Numbered from the stretch's first letter, positions 8,243-18,457 are shown. The stretch is 58,386 nucleotides of DNA from an uncultured Acidobacteriota bacterium (GCA_947259165.1 CAMYKY010000040.1:1-58386); one strand, 5' to 3'. Numbers and translations: made by a program. Notes: generated by a model from the sequence alone, not told the origin.

Positions 8243-9894
8243 TGCGCGCTGCTGTTCTACTCTTGATCGGGCTCGGCGCCGCACAGGTCGAAGCCCAGAA
8301 GTTTTACCCCGACGATCCGTTGCTAACGGACAACGACAAGCTCGACGTTCCCGAAAAACCAGAGGAGATCGAGCTCTCCGACATGTATGACCGCTTCGGT
8401 CACATGTTCAAGGACTGGGGTGCATCTCCGATTGGAAGCGAGGCGGTCAACGTCAACACGCTCGACGAAGTGCCCGACAGCAGCTGGTTCACGAACCGTC
8501 ATGGCGCGCGGCGTTTGAACATCGACCAACTCGGACGAGGGCCGAACCAGGGCGTCGGCCCCAACCCCGCGGAGACGTGGACGGTGTTCGCGAGCAAGAG
8601 TCAGGGACTCACCCCCGGCTTTCAGATTTACGATGAGCAAGGCGAGCGCTACATCATCAAGCTTGACCCCGTCGACATCCCTGAGCTCGCTTCCGCGGCG
8701 GAGATCATCGCGACCAAGATGTTCTACGCTCTCGGCTACAACGCTCCGGAGAACTACATCGTTCGTGTCAGCCCGGAGCGGTTCACCATCGAGCCGGGGA
8801 CTCAGATCGAAGACAGCTTCGGCGACAAGATGCCGCTCACCGATTGGCGGTTCCGGCGCTCGATTCGCCTCGTGCCGCGGCTCGAGGACGGGTCGATCCG
8901 CGTGGTAGCGAGCAAGTACTTGTCGGGGATTCCGCTCGGGCCGTTCCGCTACTACGAAACGCGGAGTGACGATCCGAACGATGTCATTCGACACGAGGAT
9001 CGGCGCGAGCTGCGCGGGTTGCGACTGTTCGCCGCCTGGCTGAACCATGACGATACCCGGGCTCAAAACACACAAGACGCGTGGGTGGAAGAAGACGGCG
9101 AACACTACGTGCGTCACTATCTTCTCGACTACGGCTCCACGTTCGGGAGCGGGTCGGTCGATATGCAACGGGCGGATCTGGGATTCAACTACTCGATCCC
9201 CTTCCGCGAGATGAAACGAAACCTTTTCGGATTCGGTTTCCGCGTGCCCGAGTATCGTCACGCGAAATGGCCGGCGTTTCCCGAGCACGAGGCGGTGGGT
9301 CGATGGGAAGGTGAGCTCTTCGACTGCGAAGGCTGGCGCAACGACTACCCGAATCCTGCGTTTTGGCGGATGACGGCGCGCGATGCGTTCTGGGCCGCGA
9401 AAATCATGATGCGGTTCACGCCGGAGGAGCTCGAGGCTATCGTAGCAACGGGCGAGTACACCAATCCGGACAACCCGGTCTACTTTCTCAAAGTGCTCCT
9501 CGAGCGTCAGCAGAAGTGCGGCCGCGTCGGCATCAACTCCATCAACCCACTCGACGAATTTCGTCTCGATGCGAATGCGCTCGAGTTCACGAATCTTTCG
9601 GAGAAGTACGGCTTTGTTGACGTGGACACTCGCTACGGCGTGTCGTGGTCGACCTACGATAACGAGCGCGACGAGCGGCGGGCCCTCGGTGGTCCGATGA
9701 CACAGTCGGGAAATCGTATCGAGCTTCCCGAGGGTGGCCGAAATTTCCTTCTCGCGGAGATCCGCTCAATGAACGAAGACTACCCGCACTGGAGCACGAC
9801 CGTGAGCGTCTATCTTCGTCCCAAGGCTACCGGCTACGAAATCGTCGGCATCGAACGAGAGAGCCCCGAAAAGTCGACATTCCCAATGAACTAA
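8242..9894 (+). CDS. exported protein with atypical-kinase-like residues
   Basis: A 550-residue protein with an N-terminal signal peptide (cleavage near VEAQ, residues 16-19). I do not recognise a named family, but four elements occur in kinase order and spacing: YIIKLDP with Lys140 like the ATP-anchoring lysine, SAAEIIATKMFYALG with Glu154 like the helix-C glutamate, NHDDTRAQN (Asp270/271 to Asn276) like the catalytic loop, and LLDYGSTFG with Asp296 like the DFG magnesium site. This recalls HipA, PI3/4-kinase, CotH and FAM20C-type folds. If real, it would be a periplasmic or secreted kinase. It is translationally coupled to the Omp85 barrel. I place the start at the ATG at 8242, not the TTG one codon earlier. 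Kinase identity is inference; export and the residues are visible. Confidence 0.6.
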   Translation: MRAAVLLLIGLGAAQVEAQKFYPDDPLLTDNDKLDVPEKPEEIELSDMYDRFGHMFKDWGASPIGSEAVNVNTLDEVPDSSWFTNRHGARRLNIDQLGRGPNQGVGPNPAETWTVFASKSQGLTPGFQIYDEQGERYIIKLDPVDIPELASAAEIIATKMFYALGYNAPENYIVRVSPERFTIEPGTQIEDSFGDKMPLTDWRFRRSIRLVPRLEDGSIRVVASKYLSGIPLGPFRYYETRSDDPNDVIRHEDRRELRGLRLFAAWLNHDDTRAQNTQDAWVEEDGEHYVRHYLLDYGSTFGSGSVDMQRADLGFNYSIPFREMKRNLFGFGFRVPEYRHAKWPAFPEHEAVGRWEGELFDCEGWRNDYPNPAFWRMTARDAFWAAKIMMRFTPEELEAIVATGEYTNPDNPVYFLKVLLERQQKCGRVGINSINPLDEFRLDANALEFTNLSEKYGFVDVDTRYGVSWSTYDNERDERRALGGPMTQSGNRIELPEGGRNFLLAEIRSMNEDYPHWSTTVSVYLRPKATGYEIVGIERESPEKSTFPMN

Positions 9895-9933
9895 ACCCTG
9901 TTCGAAGCAAGGAGATAAGTGGGATGGGAGGGG

Positions 9934-10000
9934 ATATGGGGATGATTCGAGACGCGTTCGATGTGTTTTGTATCTCCAATGTCCCCTCCTATCCCCATAT
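9934..10000. repeat. inverted repeat in the gap before the efflux operon
   Basis: The 127 bp between the kinase-like gene and the TolC gene contains a perfect 10-bp inverted repeat, ATATGGGGAT (9934-9943) and ATCCCCATAT (9991-10000), flanked by G-rich then C-rich runs (GGGAGGGG and CCCCTCC) that pair only in a permuted order. No T-run follows, so it is a weak terminator candidate; it could be an operator for the efflux operon or a terminator for the upstream run. Confidence 0.4.
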
Positions 10001-10021
10001 GCCCTTGCTTTTGAGTGATTG

Positions 10022-12442
10022 ATGACGGATTGCATGCATCGTGTGGCGGGGGTTTGGGCGGTTGGGCTGTTATGTGCCAGCGTCGTGGCAGCGCAACCCC
10101 CACAGGCGCCACCGGTGCGGATCGGGGTCGTCATCGATGGACCCTGGGAGCGCAACGCCGAAGTCGAGGGGCTGTTTCAGCGAGAGATTCTCGATCTTCT
10201 GCGCGGTGAGTTCGAGGTCGTCTTCCCCGAGACCGCGCGCATCGTTGGCGACTGGACAGTGGCCACGGTGGAGTCGTCGCTCGATCGTCTCCTCGCTGAT
10301 CCCAACGTTGATATCGTGCTCGCGATGGGCATCATCGCATCCGACCGGGCGTTTTATCGGCGAGAGCTGGATAAACCCCTCATTGCTCCGTTCGTTCTCG
10401 ACGCCGAGATTCAGGGTGCGCCGCGCGAGGGGGGTGCCAGCGGGGTGGCAAACCTCAACTACCTCGCGTCGTCGATCACGATCGAACGGGACCTCGAAGT
10501 GTTCCAGCGGTTACGGCCATTCAAGAATCTCGTGATCTTGCACGGACCGTCGCTGAATGACGTTCCTGGAATCCGCACCCGACTCGAAGAGGTCGTCTCG
10601 GGATTCGATGTCGAGCTGACCCTCTTGGAAGTGCGAGCGCGCGCCGACGAAGCGCTCCCCCTGATCCCAAACGAGACCGATGCCGTATTCGTCAACCCCT
10701 TATTGCAGCTCGAGGAGGGTGAGCTCGAAAAGATTGCTCAGGGTCTCATCGAGCGGGGCCTTCCTAGTTTTTCACGCGTCGGTCGAAGCGAAGTCGAGCG
10801 GGGCCTGTTGATGAGCCTCACGGAGAACATCTTCGATCGTAGGACGCGCCGCGTCGCATTGAACTTGCAACGGGCGCTTCTCGGCGAAGATCCCGGTACG
10901 TTCGCGGTCGATTTCATCATGCGCGAAGAGCTCGTCGTCAACATGGCGACGGCGCGCGCCATCAACGTCTTCCCCAGCTTCGCGCTCGAGACCGTGGCCG
11001 AGCTCGTCGACAACGACCTCGCTCGGCCCGAGCAAGCTCGACGCTTGAACATCGAGCTCGTTGCCGACGACGCAGTGGCGGCCAACCGCGACCTCGTCGC
11101 GTTCGATGCCGGGGTCGCGGCCGGCGCTCAGAATATCCCCATTGCGAAATCTCAGCTTCTTCCGCAGCTCGATTTCGGCGCACAAGGGAGTGCTATCGAC
11201 GTCGACCGTGCCGAGGCGACGGGAGCGGCGCAGTATCTGTTTGCACCCGGGTTGACGGTGACGCAGCTTCTTTATTCCGATCCTGTGTGGGCGAACAAGA
11301 CCATCCAAGAGGATCTGCAGCGCGCGCTCGAATACGATCGCGAGACTCTCCGTCTCGATATCGTGCAACAGGCCACGACCACCTACCTCGACGTCATGCG
11401 CACGCTCACGAGCGAGAGGATCCAAAGAGAGAACCTCGGTCTGACCCGATCGAATCTCGAGCTCGCTCAAGTTCGCGAAGCAATCGGCGCGTCAGGACCC
11501 TCGGAGGTTTATCGGTGGGAGGCGCAAATCGCCGCGGATCAAAACCAGGTGATCCAAGCCTCGGCGCAACGCAATCTCGCGGAGATTGCCTTGAATCGTC
11601 TGTTGAATCGCCCTCTCGAAGAAGCGTTCACAACGGACGAAGTCGGCGTGAACGATCCGACGTTTCTCTACGTGCGCGCCCAGTTTTACCCCTACATTTC
11701 CAGCCGCGAGTACTTCGATACTACTCGCGATGCGCTTGCGCTGATCGGACTTTCCCAAGCGCCCGAGCTCATGGCGATCGATGCTGCCGTCGCCGCGCAA
11801 CAACGTAGTCTCACTTCGGCGGGCAGAGCCTTCTACGTTCCCGATGTCTTCTTTCAAGGAAGCATCGACCACCAGTTCCGAGGAGGCGCCGGCGGCCTGG
11901 GCGCATTTCAGAGCCTGGGCGCACTGTTTCCTGACCTCGAGCTGACCCCTCCGAACGCTACCAACTGGTCGCTTGGCGTCGACTTGTCGCTGCCACTGTT
12001 CACCAGTGGCAGGCGCCCCGCCGTTCGCAAGCAGGACCAGCAAGCGCTGTCCGAGCTTCGCTTCCAACGAGAGGCCCTTGCACAACGTGTCGAACAACGC
12101 ATTCGCTCGGTGTTGCACGAGGCGGGCGCGTCGTACGCCGGTATCCAACTCGCGCGCGACGCTGCTGAAGCGTCGGCTCGAAACCTGGATCTCGTAACTG
12201 ACTCGTACTCTCAGGGCGCGGTCTCGATACTCGATCTCCTCGATGCACAAAATGCCGCGGTGTTGTCGGAAGAAGCGGCCGCGAACGCGGTCTACGATTT
12301 CCTCATCGATATGCTCGAGGTTGAGCGGAGCATCGGCAAATTCTATTTTCGCGCGAACCCATTGGAGCTCGAAGTGCTCTTCGAGCGCGTCGACCAGGTG
12401 TTTTTGGAGCGGGGCCGACAACCCCCGTCACGATTGAGGTAG
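10022..12442 (+). CDS. TolC-family outer-membrane factor with N-terminal binding-protein-like domain
   Basis: An 806-residue exported protein, about 350 residues longer than ordinary TolC-family factors. After the signal peptide (near residues 1-25), residues about 30-330 read like a two-lobed ABC substrate-binding fold (RIGVVIDGPWERN, VDIVLAMGIIASDRAF, NLVILHGPS). Residues about 340-800 are the TolC part with paired coiled-coil repeats (TTTYLDVMRTLTSERIQRENL near 450; AQNAAVLSEEAAANAVYDFL near 745). The next two genes encode the adaptor and pump, so it is the outer-membrane duct of an RND efflux complex. I chose ATG 10022; a TTG lies one codon upstream and another ATG at 10034. The extra domain may sense or bind a ligand in the periplasm, which is inference. 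Confidence 0.85.
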   Translation: MTDCMHRVAGVWAVGLLCASVVAAQPPQAPPVRIGVVIDGPWERNAEVEGLFQREILDLLRGEFEVVFPETARIVGDWTVATVESSLDRLLADPNVDIVLAMGIIASDRAFYRRELDKPLIAPFVLDAEIQGAPREGGASGVANLNYLASSITIERDLEVFQRLRPFKNLVILHGPSLNDVPGIRTRLEEVVSGFDVELTLLEVRARADEALPLIPNETDAVFVNPLLQLEEGELEKIAQGLIERGLPSFSRVGRSEVERGLLMSLTENIFDRRTRRVALNLQRALLGEDPGTFAVDFIMREELVVNMATARAINVFPSFALETVAELVDNDLARPEQARRLNIELVADDAVAANRDLVAFDAGVAAGAQNIPIAKSQLLPQLDFGAQGSAIDVDRAEATGAAQYLFAPGLTVTQLLYSDPVWANKTIQEDLQRALEYDRETLRLDIVQQATTTYLDVMRTLTSERIQRENLGLTRSNLELAQVREAIGASGPSEVYRWEAQIAADQNQVIQASAQRNLAEIALNRLLNRPLEEAFTTDEVGVNDPTFLYVRAQFYPYISSREYFDTTRDALALIGLSQAPELMAIDAAVAAQQRSLTSAGRAFYVPDVFFQGSIDHQFRGGAGGLGAFQSLGALFPDLELTPPNATNWSLGVDLSLPLFTSGRRPAVRKQDQQALSELRFQREALAQRVEQRIRSVLHEAGASYAGIQLARDAAEASARNLDLVTDSYSQGAVSILDLLDAQNAAVLSEEAAANAVYDFLIDMLEVERSIGKFYFRANPLELEVLFERVDQVFLERGRQPPSRLR

Positions 12443-12447
12443 ATCGC

Positions 12448-13539
12448 ATGATAGCTCGTAAGCTACTGCTGCTAGCGCCCGTCGTTGGCGCTTTCGTCCT
12501 GGGGGCGTGTGGAGGTGAGCAAGTCGTCTCCGAAGTGCCGCTTCGCCCGGTGCGAACTGTCGAGGTCCACTCCGCGGGCATGAGCCGGATGCGGACGTTC
12601 GCTGGTGTGGCTCAAGCGGACGTCGAGTCGAAGCTGAGCTTCCGGGTGGCCGGAAATGTGCGGCGTCTGTTGGTGATTGCCGGGGATACGGTGGAGGCGG
12701 GCCAGCTCATTGCCGAGCTCGACCCGACCGACTACGAGCTGCGTGAGCAGGAAGCAGGCGCGACGCTGCTTCAGGCGCAAGCGCAGGCACGGCAAGCGGA
12801 TGCCGAATATGAACGGGTGCGTGGACTCTACGAGAATCGCAACGCATCCAGGAGCGACCTCGACTCTGCGCGCGCTCGTTCGGAGTCGACGCACGCGCAG
12901 ATCGATGCCGCCCAGCAACGAGTCGAGCAAGCTCGTGCGCAGCTGTCCTACACCCGATTGCGGGCGCCGATAGCGGGCTCGATCGGCAGAGTTCCTGTCG
13001 AAGTCAACGAGAACGTCAGCTCGGGTGATGATATCGCTGTGCTCACATCAGGAGAGCGCCCCGAAGTCAACGTTCCCGTGCCCGAAAGCCTCATCGGCGA
13101 GATTGAGCGTGGAGCGTCGGTGCAGGTCGGCTTCGACGCGTTGCCAGGCCGCGTGTTCGAGGCGAGAGTCACCGAGCTCGGATTGATGTCGAGGACGTTG
13201 TCGACGACGTTTCCGGTGACGGTGCAGCTCGTCCAAGCAGAGCCTGACGTCCGCGCTGGGATGGCAGCGCAGGTTCGTTTCGCGTTCGCGGTGCAAAACC
13301 AGCGAGAGCGTTTCATCGTGCCCGCCCAGGCCGTCGTCGAAGATCGCGATGGACGTTTCGTCTACGTGGTCGAGTCGACGGGGAAGGGCGTGGCGATAGT
13401 ACGCCGCCGAGAGGTGAGCATCGGAGAGCTCACCGCGGAAGGTCTCGAGGTGCTCGAGGGCCTCGTGGAGGGTGACCACGTTGTGACCGCCGGCGTTAGC
13501 CAGATCCACGACGGACTCGAGGTCAAGCCGTCTTTGTGA
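12448..13539 (+). CDS. RND efflux periplasmic adaptor (membrane-fusion) lipoprotein
   Basis: A 363-residue adaptor that would link the inner-membrane pump to the TolC duct. The N-terminus carries a lipobox (VLGACGG, Cys near residue 21), so it should be lipid-anchored. Order of parts: barrel-sandwich first half (ESKLSFRVAGNVRRLLV, residues about 52-70), long alpha-hairpin coiled coil (about 105-165), second sandwich half (YTRLRAPIAGSIGRVPVEV), then beta-barrel and membrane-proximal domains. It starts 5 bp after the TolC stop and ends 13 bp before the pump gene. The substrate cannot be deduced. Confidence 0.93.
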   Translation: MIARKLLLLAPVVGAFVLGACGGEQVVSEVPLRPVRTVEVHSAGMSRMRTFAGVAQADVESKLSFRVAGNVRRLLVIAGDTVEAGQLIAELDPTDYELREQEAGATLLQAQAQARQADAEYERVRGLYENRNASRSDLDSARARSESTHAQIDAAQQRVEQARAQLSYTRLRAPIAGSIGRVPVEVNENVSSGDDIAVLTSGERPEVNVPVPESLIGEIERGASVQVGFDALPGRVFEARVTELGLMSRTLSTTFPVTVQLVQAEPDVRAGMAAQVRFAFAVQNQRERFIVPAQAVVEDRDGRFVYVVESTGKGVAIVRRREVSIGELTAEGLEVLEGLVEGDHVVTAGVSQIHDGLEVKPSL

Positions 13540-13552
13540 GCCTGAGTCTGAG

Positions 13553-16500
13553 ATGAGCCTGACGCAAACCGCAATCGAAAAAAACCGTATCACCCTCGTA
13601 GCGCTGGCGGTCATCCTCGTGGCCGGTGTTCAGGCGTTTTTGAGCCTGCCTCGAGCCGAGGATCCCGGATTCATCATTCGCGTAGCTCAGGTCGTTACCT
13701 ACTTTCCTGGCGCGAGCCCGGAGCGGGTCGAGCAGCTCGTCACCGACAAGCTGGAAAAAGCTATCCAGGAGATGCCGGAGATCGATTTTCTCTCCTCCGA
13801 GTCGAAGACGGGAACGTCGATCATCTTGGTCAGTATTCTCGAACGCTACGACGATATGCGACCTATCTGGGACAAGCTGCGCCGAAAGGTCGACTCGGCG
13901 CAAGGGGAGCTTCCGGAGACCGTGCGAGGTCCGTTTGTCAACGACGAGTTCGGCGACGTGTTCGGAACGATTATCGGCCTGACCGGCGAAGGCTACAGCT
14001 ACGCTGAGCTCAAGGACATTGCTGACGATGTGCGCGACGAGCTGCTGCTCATTCCCGAAGTCGCCAAGGTCGACATCTATGGAGCCCAGGAAGAGCGGGT
14101 GTTCGTTGAGTACAATAACGCCCGGCTTGCGGAGCTAGGCGTCTCGCCGATGCAGCTGCGAGATCTTCTTGCCAGTCAAAACATCATTTTTCCGGGCGGT
14201 GATGTCCGCACCGAGTTCGAGCAGATCGTGCTCGAGCCATCCGGCAATTTCGAGTCGGTCGAGGGGTTACGAGCGACGGTCATCCGCCTGCCCGGACGAG
14301 AGGATCTCGTCTATCTCGGGGACCTCGCTGACGTATCGCGAGGCTATATCGACCCACCGACGACGACGACGCATGCGAGCGGCACCCCCGGCTTGGCGCT
14401 CGCGATCAGCTTGCGCGAAGGCGGCAACATCACCGTTCTCGGAGACAAGGTGCAGTCGTTGGTGGCGTCCCTGTCGAGTCAATTTCCCTACGGCGTTAAT
14501 TTCGATTTTGTCGCGTTGCAGTCGTACCACGTGAACCGGAAAGTCGATGAGTTTGTCGGAAACCTCTTGCAAGCGGTCGGCCTCGTTCTCGTGGTGATGC
14601 TCGTGAGCCTGGGGTTTCGCACCGGGCTCGTGGTCGCCGCGCTCGTGCCGATGGCGATGATCATGGCGCTGTTGGTGATGTCGTTCGTCGGTATCGGACT
14701 CGACCAGATGTCACTCGCGGCGCTCATCATCGCGCTCGGCATGCTCGTGGACAATTCCATCGTGATGTCCGAGTCGATCATGGTGCAGATGTCCGAGGGC
14801 GCGAAGCCGGTCGCCGCCGCGATCGACTCCGCGCGCGAGCTTCAAGTTCCGCTACTGGTTTCCTCGGCAACGACCGCGGCCGCGTTTCTTCCCATCTATC
14901 TGGCCGAGTCGTCGACGGGTGAGTACACCGCGCCCCTGTTCAAGGTCGTCTCGATCACGCTGCTGTGCTCGTGGTTGCTGGCGCTAACGATGACGCCGCT
15001 TCTGTGTGTGTACTTCTTGAAGGTGAAGCCCCAGAAAACGGGTTTCGAATCGAAGTCGTACCGAGCCTATCGAAGTGCTCTGATTCTCGGCTTGAAGCAC
15101 AAGGGCCTCTCTCTGGCGTTGATCGGGGTCGCGTTCATGGCCGCGTTGTATGGGCTCGGGTTCGTTCCCAATATTTTCTTCCCGCCCAACGACAAAGCGA
15201 TCCTGACCGCGGAGTTGTCGCTTCCGGTCGGAAGTCCGCTTGCGCGTACCGAAGCCGTCGTTTCCGAGCTCGAGCGTTTCATGCGCGAGGAGCTCGCCTC
15301 CGGCGATGAGCGAGCGGAGGGGATCACCAATTGGGCGAGCTTCATCGGAGAAGGTGCGCCGCGTTTTGCGTTGTCGTACAACCCCGAGCCTCCAACCCCG
15401 GAATACGCAGTGCTTCTCGTCAACGGCACCTCTCGCGACGTGGTGCTCGACGAGATCATCCCCAAGATGGAGGCTTTCTGCTTCGAGAACTTTCCCGATC
15501 TGCGCGCGAGCATCGCGTTGCTGCCCCTCGGTCCCGCGGCGGCGGCGCCGGTCGAAGTGCGCGTCAGCGGTCGCGACGAAGACCAGCTGTTCGAGTTGGT
15601 GGAAGGCGTCAAAGCGGAGATTGCCGCGATTTCCGGGACGAAGAATATTCGTGACGACTGGGGCCTGCGAACGAAGAAGCTCCTGGTGAACATCGATCAA
15701 CCTCGGGCGCAGCGTGCCGGGCTTTCGAGCCAAGACGTCGCACTCTCGCTGCAGACGGTGTTGACCGGCTACGAGACGACGCAGTATCGAGAAGACGACA
15801 AGGTGATCCCGGTGACCCTGCGCACGGTTGCGGCCGAGCGCTCGGATATCGGCAAGCTCGAGAGCCACAATATCTTTTCGCAGTCGACCGGAACCTCGGT
15901 ACCGCTGAAACAAGTCGCTGACATCGAGGTCGTGTGGCAAACGGCGGTGATCTACCGGCGCGACCGACTCAAGACCGTAACCGTCCAAGCGGATGTGGAC
16001 CAAGGGGTGAGCCCGGTTGAAGTGAGCTTTGCCATCGACGATTGGCTTGCCGAGGAAAGTGCCGGCTGGGCGCTCGGCAATCGCTATGAGCTCGGCGGAG
16101 ACTACGAGAACTCGCAAAAGGCGAACGAGTCCATCGCGGCCAAGCTCCCGATCGCGGGTCTCATCATCGTGATGTTGCTCGTTGGCCAGTTCAACTCCGT
16201 GCGTCGGCCCGTGATCATTCTCATGACGATACCGCTTGGGTTGATCGGCGTTACCGTCGGGCTGCTGGTGCTCGATTCCTATTTCGGGTTCATGACGCTG
16301 CTCGGCATCATCTCCCTGGCCGGCATTGTCATCAACAACGCGATTGTGCTCATCGACCGGATCAAGATCGAGCGTGAGGAGAACGGGCTCGACGGAGCAC
16401 GTGCCGTCGTCGAAGCGGCGCAGCGCCGTTTGCGCCCGATCTTGCTCACGACGGCGACGACGGTAGGAGGTCTGGTCCCCCTGTATCTCGGAGGCGGGCC

Positions 16501-16627
16501 CATGTGGGAGCCGATGTCCATCGCTATCATGTTTGGGCTCATGTTCTCGACCGCGCTCACGCTGGGGTTCGTCCCGATCATGTACTCGATACTGTTCCGC
16601 GTCAGTCACAAAGAATTCGTGTATTGA
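13553..16627 (+). CDS. RND efflux pump, inner-membrane permease
   Basis: A 1024-residue protein with the duplicated RND plan: a helix at residues 13-31, a large periplasmic loop (PGASPERVEQLVTDKLE), six helices from about 330-500, a second periplasmic loop and a second helix set ending near 1015. The proton-relay motif is visible as GMLVDNSIVMSESI (Asp near residue 400), the form seen in many AcrB/MexB-like pumps. It would use proton influx to expel hydrophobic compounds through the adaptor and the fused TolC. It is the last gene of the three-gene operon; 143 bp follow before pckA. Confidence 0.95.
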   Translation: MSLTQTAIEKNRITLVALAVILVAGVQAFLSLPRAEDPGFIIRVAQVVTYFPGASPERVEQLVTDKLEKAIQEMPEIDFLSSESKTGTSIILVSILERYDDMRPIWDKLRRKVDSAQGELPETVRGPFVNDEFGDVFGTIIGLTGEGYSYAELKDIADDVRDELLLIPEVAKVDIYGAQEERVFVEYNNARLAELGVSPMQLRDLLASQNIIFPGGDVRTEFEQIVLEPSGNFESVEGLRATVIRLPGREDLVYLGDLADVSRGYIDPPTTTTHASGTPGLALAISLREGGNITVLGDKVQSLVASLSSQFPYGVNFDFVALQSYHVNRKVDEFVGNLLQAVGLVLVVMLVSLGFRTGLVVAALVPMAMIMALLVMSFVGIGLDQMSLAALIIALGMLVDNSIVMSESIMVQMSEGAKPVAAAIDSARELQVPLLVSSATTAAAFLPIYLAESSTGEYTAPLFKVVSITLLCSWLLALTMTPLLCVYFLKVKPQKTGFESKSYRAYRSALILGLKHKGLSLALIGVAFMAALYGLGFVPNIFFPPNDKAILTAELSLPVGSPLARTEAVVSELERFMREELASGDERAEGITNWASFIGEGAPRFALSYNPEPPTPEYAVLLVNGTSRDVVLDEIIPKMEAFCFENFPDLRASIALLPLGPAAAAPVEVRVSGRDEDQLFELVEGVKAEIAAISGTKNIRDDWGLRTKKLLVNIDQPRAQRAGLSSQDVALSLQTVLTGYETTQYREDDKVIPVTLRTVAAERSDIGKLESHNIFSQSTGTSVPLKQVADIEVVWQTAVIYRRDRLKTVTVQADVDQGVSPVEVSFAIDDWLAEESAGWALGNRYELGGDYENSQKANESIAAKLPIAGLIIVMLLVGQFNSVRRPVIILMTIPLGLIGVTVGLLVLDSYFGFMTLLGIISLAGIVINNAIVLIDRIKIEREENGLDGARAVVEAAQRRLRPILLTTATTVGGLVPLYLGGGPMWEPMSIAIMFGLMFSTALTLGFVPIMYSILFRVSHKEFVY

Positions 16628-16770
16628 CGCGCTCAACGGCTCTCAATAGGTGATCTTCCTTTCTGGTGCGCTTGTGGTGTAAATTTGGCGAGGCATCGTG
16701 GGGCTTCATTACTAATTGAAGTCCTGAGAACCGCTCTGTAGGAAAACTTCTGGGGAGGGAGTCGCGTCGC

Positions 16771-18378
16771 ATGTCAGAACAGGGAGAATCCCGTAGCCAC
16801 CACGGTCTGGACAACCACGGCATCGTTAACGCGAACGCCGTGTGGTGGAACCTGTCCACCCCGGCACTGTACGAGCACGCCGTTCAGAGGCGCGAGGGAA
16901 TCCTTGCTCACCTGGGGCCGCTCGTCGTCCGCACCGGCCAGTACACGGGCCGCTCGCCCAACGACAAGTACATTGTTCGCGAGCCGGGGAGCGAGAACGA
17001 GATTTGGTGGAACGCCGCGAAGCCGTTCGAGCCCGAACACTACGAGAAGCTGAAAGCGCGACTCACTGCCTATCTTCAGGGGCGAGACCTGTTCGTTCAG
17101 GACTGTTACGCGGGCGCGCATCCCGACTACCAGATCCCGATTCGAATCGTGAACACTCGCGCGTGGCACAATTTGTTCGCGCGCAATATGTTCATCCGTG
17201 AGCTCGACCGAGACAAGCTCGCCTCCCACGTGCCCCAGTTCACCGTCATCGATGCGCCGATGTTCAACGCGGTTCCCGAGCAAGACGGAACGCGGTCTGA
17301 GGTGTTCGTGGTTCTGAACTTCGACAAGCGGGAGGTGATCATCGGCGGGACCGACTATGCCGGAGAGATCAAAAAGTCCATCCTCACCGTCATGACCTAT
17401 CTTCTTCCGCCCAAAGACGTCCTGCCGATGCACTGCTCGGCGAACTACGGGAAGGACGAGAACGACTTGGCTATTTTCTTCGGGCTTTCGGGAACGGGGA
17501 AGACGACGCTTTCCGCCGATCCCGACAGACAGCTCATCGGCGACGACGAGCACGGCTGGGGCGAAAAAGGGGTCTTCAATTTCGAGGGGGGCTGTTACGC
17601 CAAAGTCATTCGCCTCTCGCGAGAAGGTGAACCCGAGATCTACGAGACGACGCGCATGTTCGGCACGATCCTCGAGAACGTTGTCGTCGATTCCAAAACC
17701 CGCCGACTCGATTTGGACAGCGATGTGTTCACTGAGAACACCCGCGCCTCGTACCCGATTTCCCATATTCCCAACGTGGCCAAGAGCGGTACTGGAGGTC
17801 AACCCAAGCAGATTCTCATGCTCACGGCAGATGCGTTTGGCGTCTTACCACCGATCGCGAAGCTGACGCCGGAGCAAGCGATGTACCATTTCCTCTCCGG
17901 CTACACCGCGAAGGTCGCAGGCACCGAGCGGGGCATTACCGAGCCCCAGGCAACCTTCAGCGCTTGCTTCGGCGCGCCCTTCATGTCGAGAAAACCCGCG
18001 GTGTACGCGAGGATGCTGGGCGAAAGCATTGCGAAGCACAACGTCAGTGTGTGGCTCGTGAATACCGGGTGGACCGGTGGTGCGTATGGTGAAGGGGAGC
18101 GTATGAAGCTCTCCCATACCCGGGCAATGGTCCGGGCAGTGCTCGACGGTTCTCTCGATGATGTGGCAACCGAAGAGCATCCGATTTTCGGCGTTCACGT
18201 GCCTCGCTCGTGCCCCGACGTTCCTTCGAGTGTTCTCGATCCGCGTTCCACCTGGGCTCACCCGGACGCCTATGACGCTCAAGCACGGAAGCTGGCCGCG
18301 ATGTTCGATAAAAACTTCGAGCAGTTCCTGGAGGAAGTGTCAGAGGAAGTGCGCGCGGCGGCCCCGACGACAGCGTGA
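16771..18378 (+). CDS. pckA: phosphoenolpyruvate carboxykinase (ATP)
   Basis: A 535-residue cytoplasmic enzyme that converts oxaloacetate and ATP to phosphoenolpyruvate, CO2 and ADP, the entry to gluconeogenesis. The ATP-type family is shown by [16 protein letters not shown] near residues 52-67, the P-loop GLSGTGKTT near 238-246, the metal-binding LIGDDEHGW near 258 and the FEGGCYAK segment. Length is normal. A strong ribosome-binding site (GGGGAGGGAG) lies ahead of the ATG. gpmA follows 80 bp later, grouping two enzymes of the lower glycolytic/gluconeogenic path. Confidence 0.97.
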   Translation: MSEQGESRSHHGLDNHGIVNANAVWWNLSTPALYEHAVQRREGILAHLGPLVVRTGQYTGRSPNDKYIVREPGSENEIWWNAAKPFEPEHYEKLKARLTAYLQGRDLFVQDCYAGAHPDYQIPIRIVNTRAWHNLFARNMFIRELDRDKLASHVPQFTVIDAPMFNAVPEQDGTRSEVFVVLNFDKREVIIGGTDYAGEIKKSILTVMTYLLPPKDVLPMHCSANYGKDENDLAIFFGLSGTGKTTLSADPDRQLIGDDEHGWGEKGVFNFEGGCYAKVIRLSREGEPEIYETTRMFGTILENVVVDSKTRRLDLDSDVFTENTRASYPISHIPNVAKSGTGGQPKQILMLTADAFGVLPPIAKLTPEQAMYHFLSGYTAKVAGTERGITEPQATFSACFGAPFMSRKPAVYARMLGESIAKHNVSVWLVNTGWTGGAYGEGERMKLSHTRAMVRAVLDGSLDDVATEEHPIFGVHVPRSCPDVPSSVLDPRSTWAHPDAYDAQARKLAAMFDKNFEQFLEEVSEEVRAAAPTTA

Positions 18379-18457
18379 TCGGCATGCGACGTACTGCGGA
18401 CGGCATACGGGGTCTCTTCTTCGATTGTCGGGCTATCGTGCCTTCGTGTGAAGACTC

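Noticed and set aside
14984..16636. Minus-strand frame of 550 codons inside the RND pump gene
   Set aside because: It mirrors a GC-rich gene, is rich in Arg/His without any domain, and the RND frame is certain.
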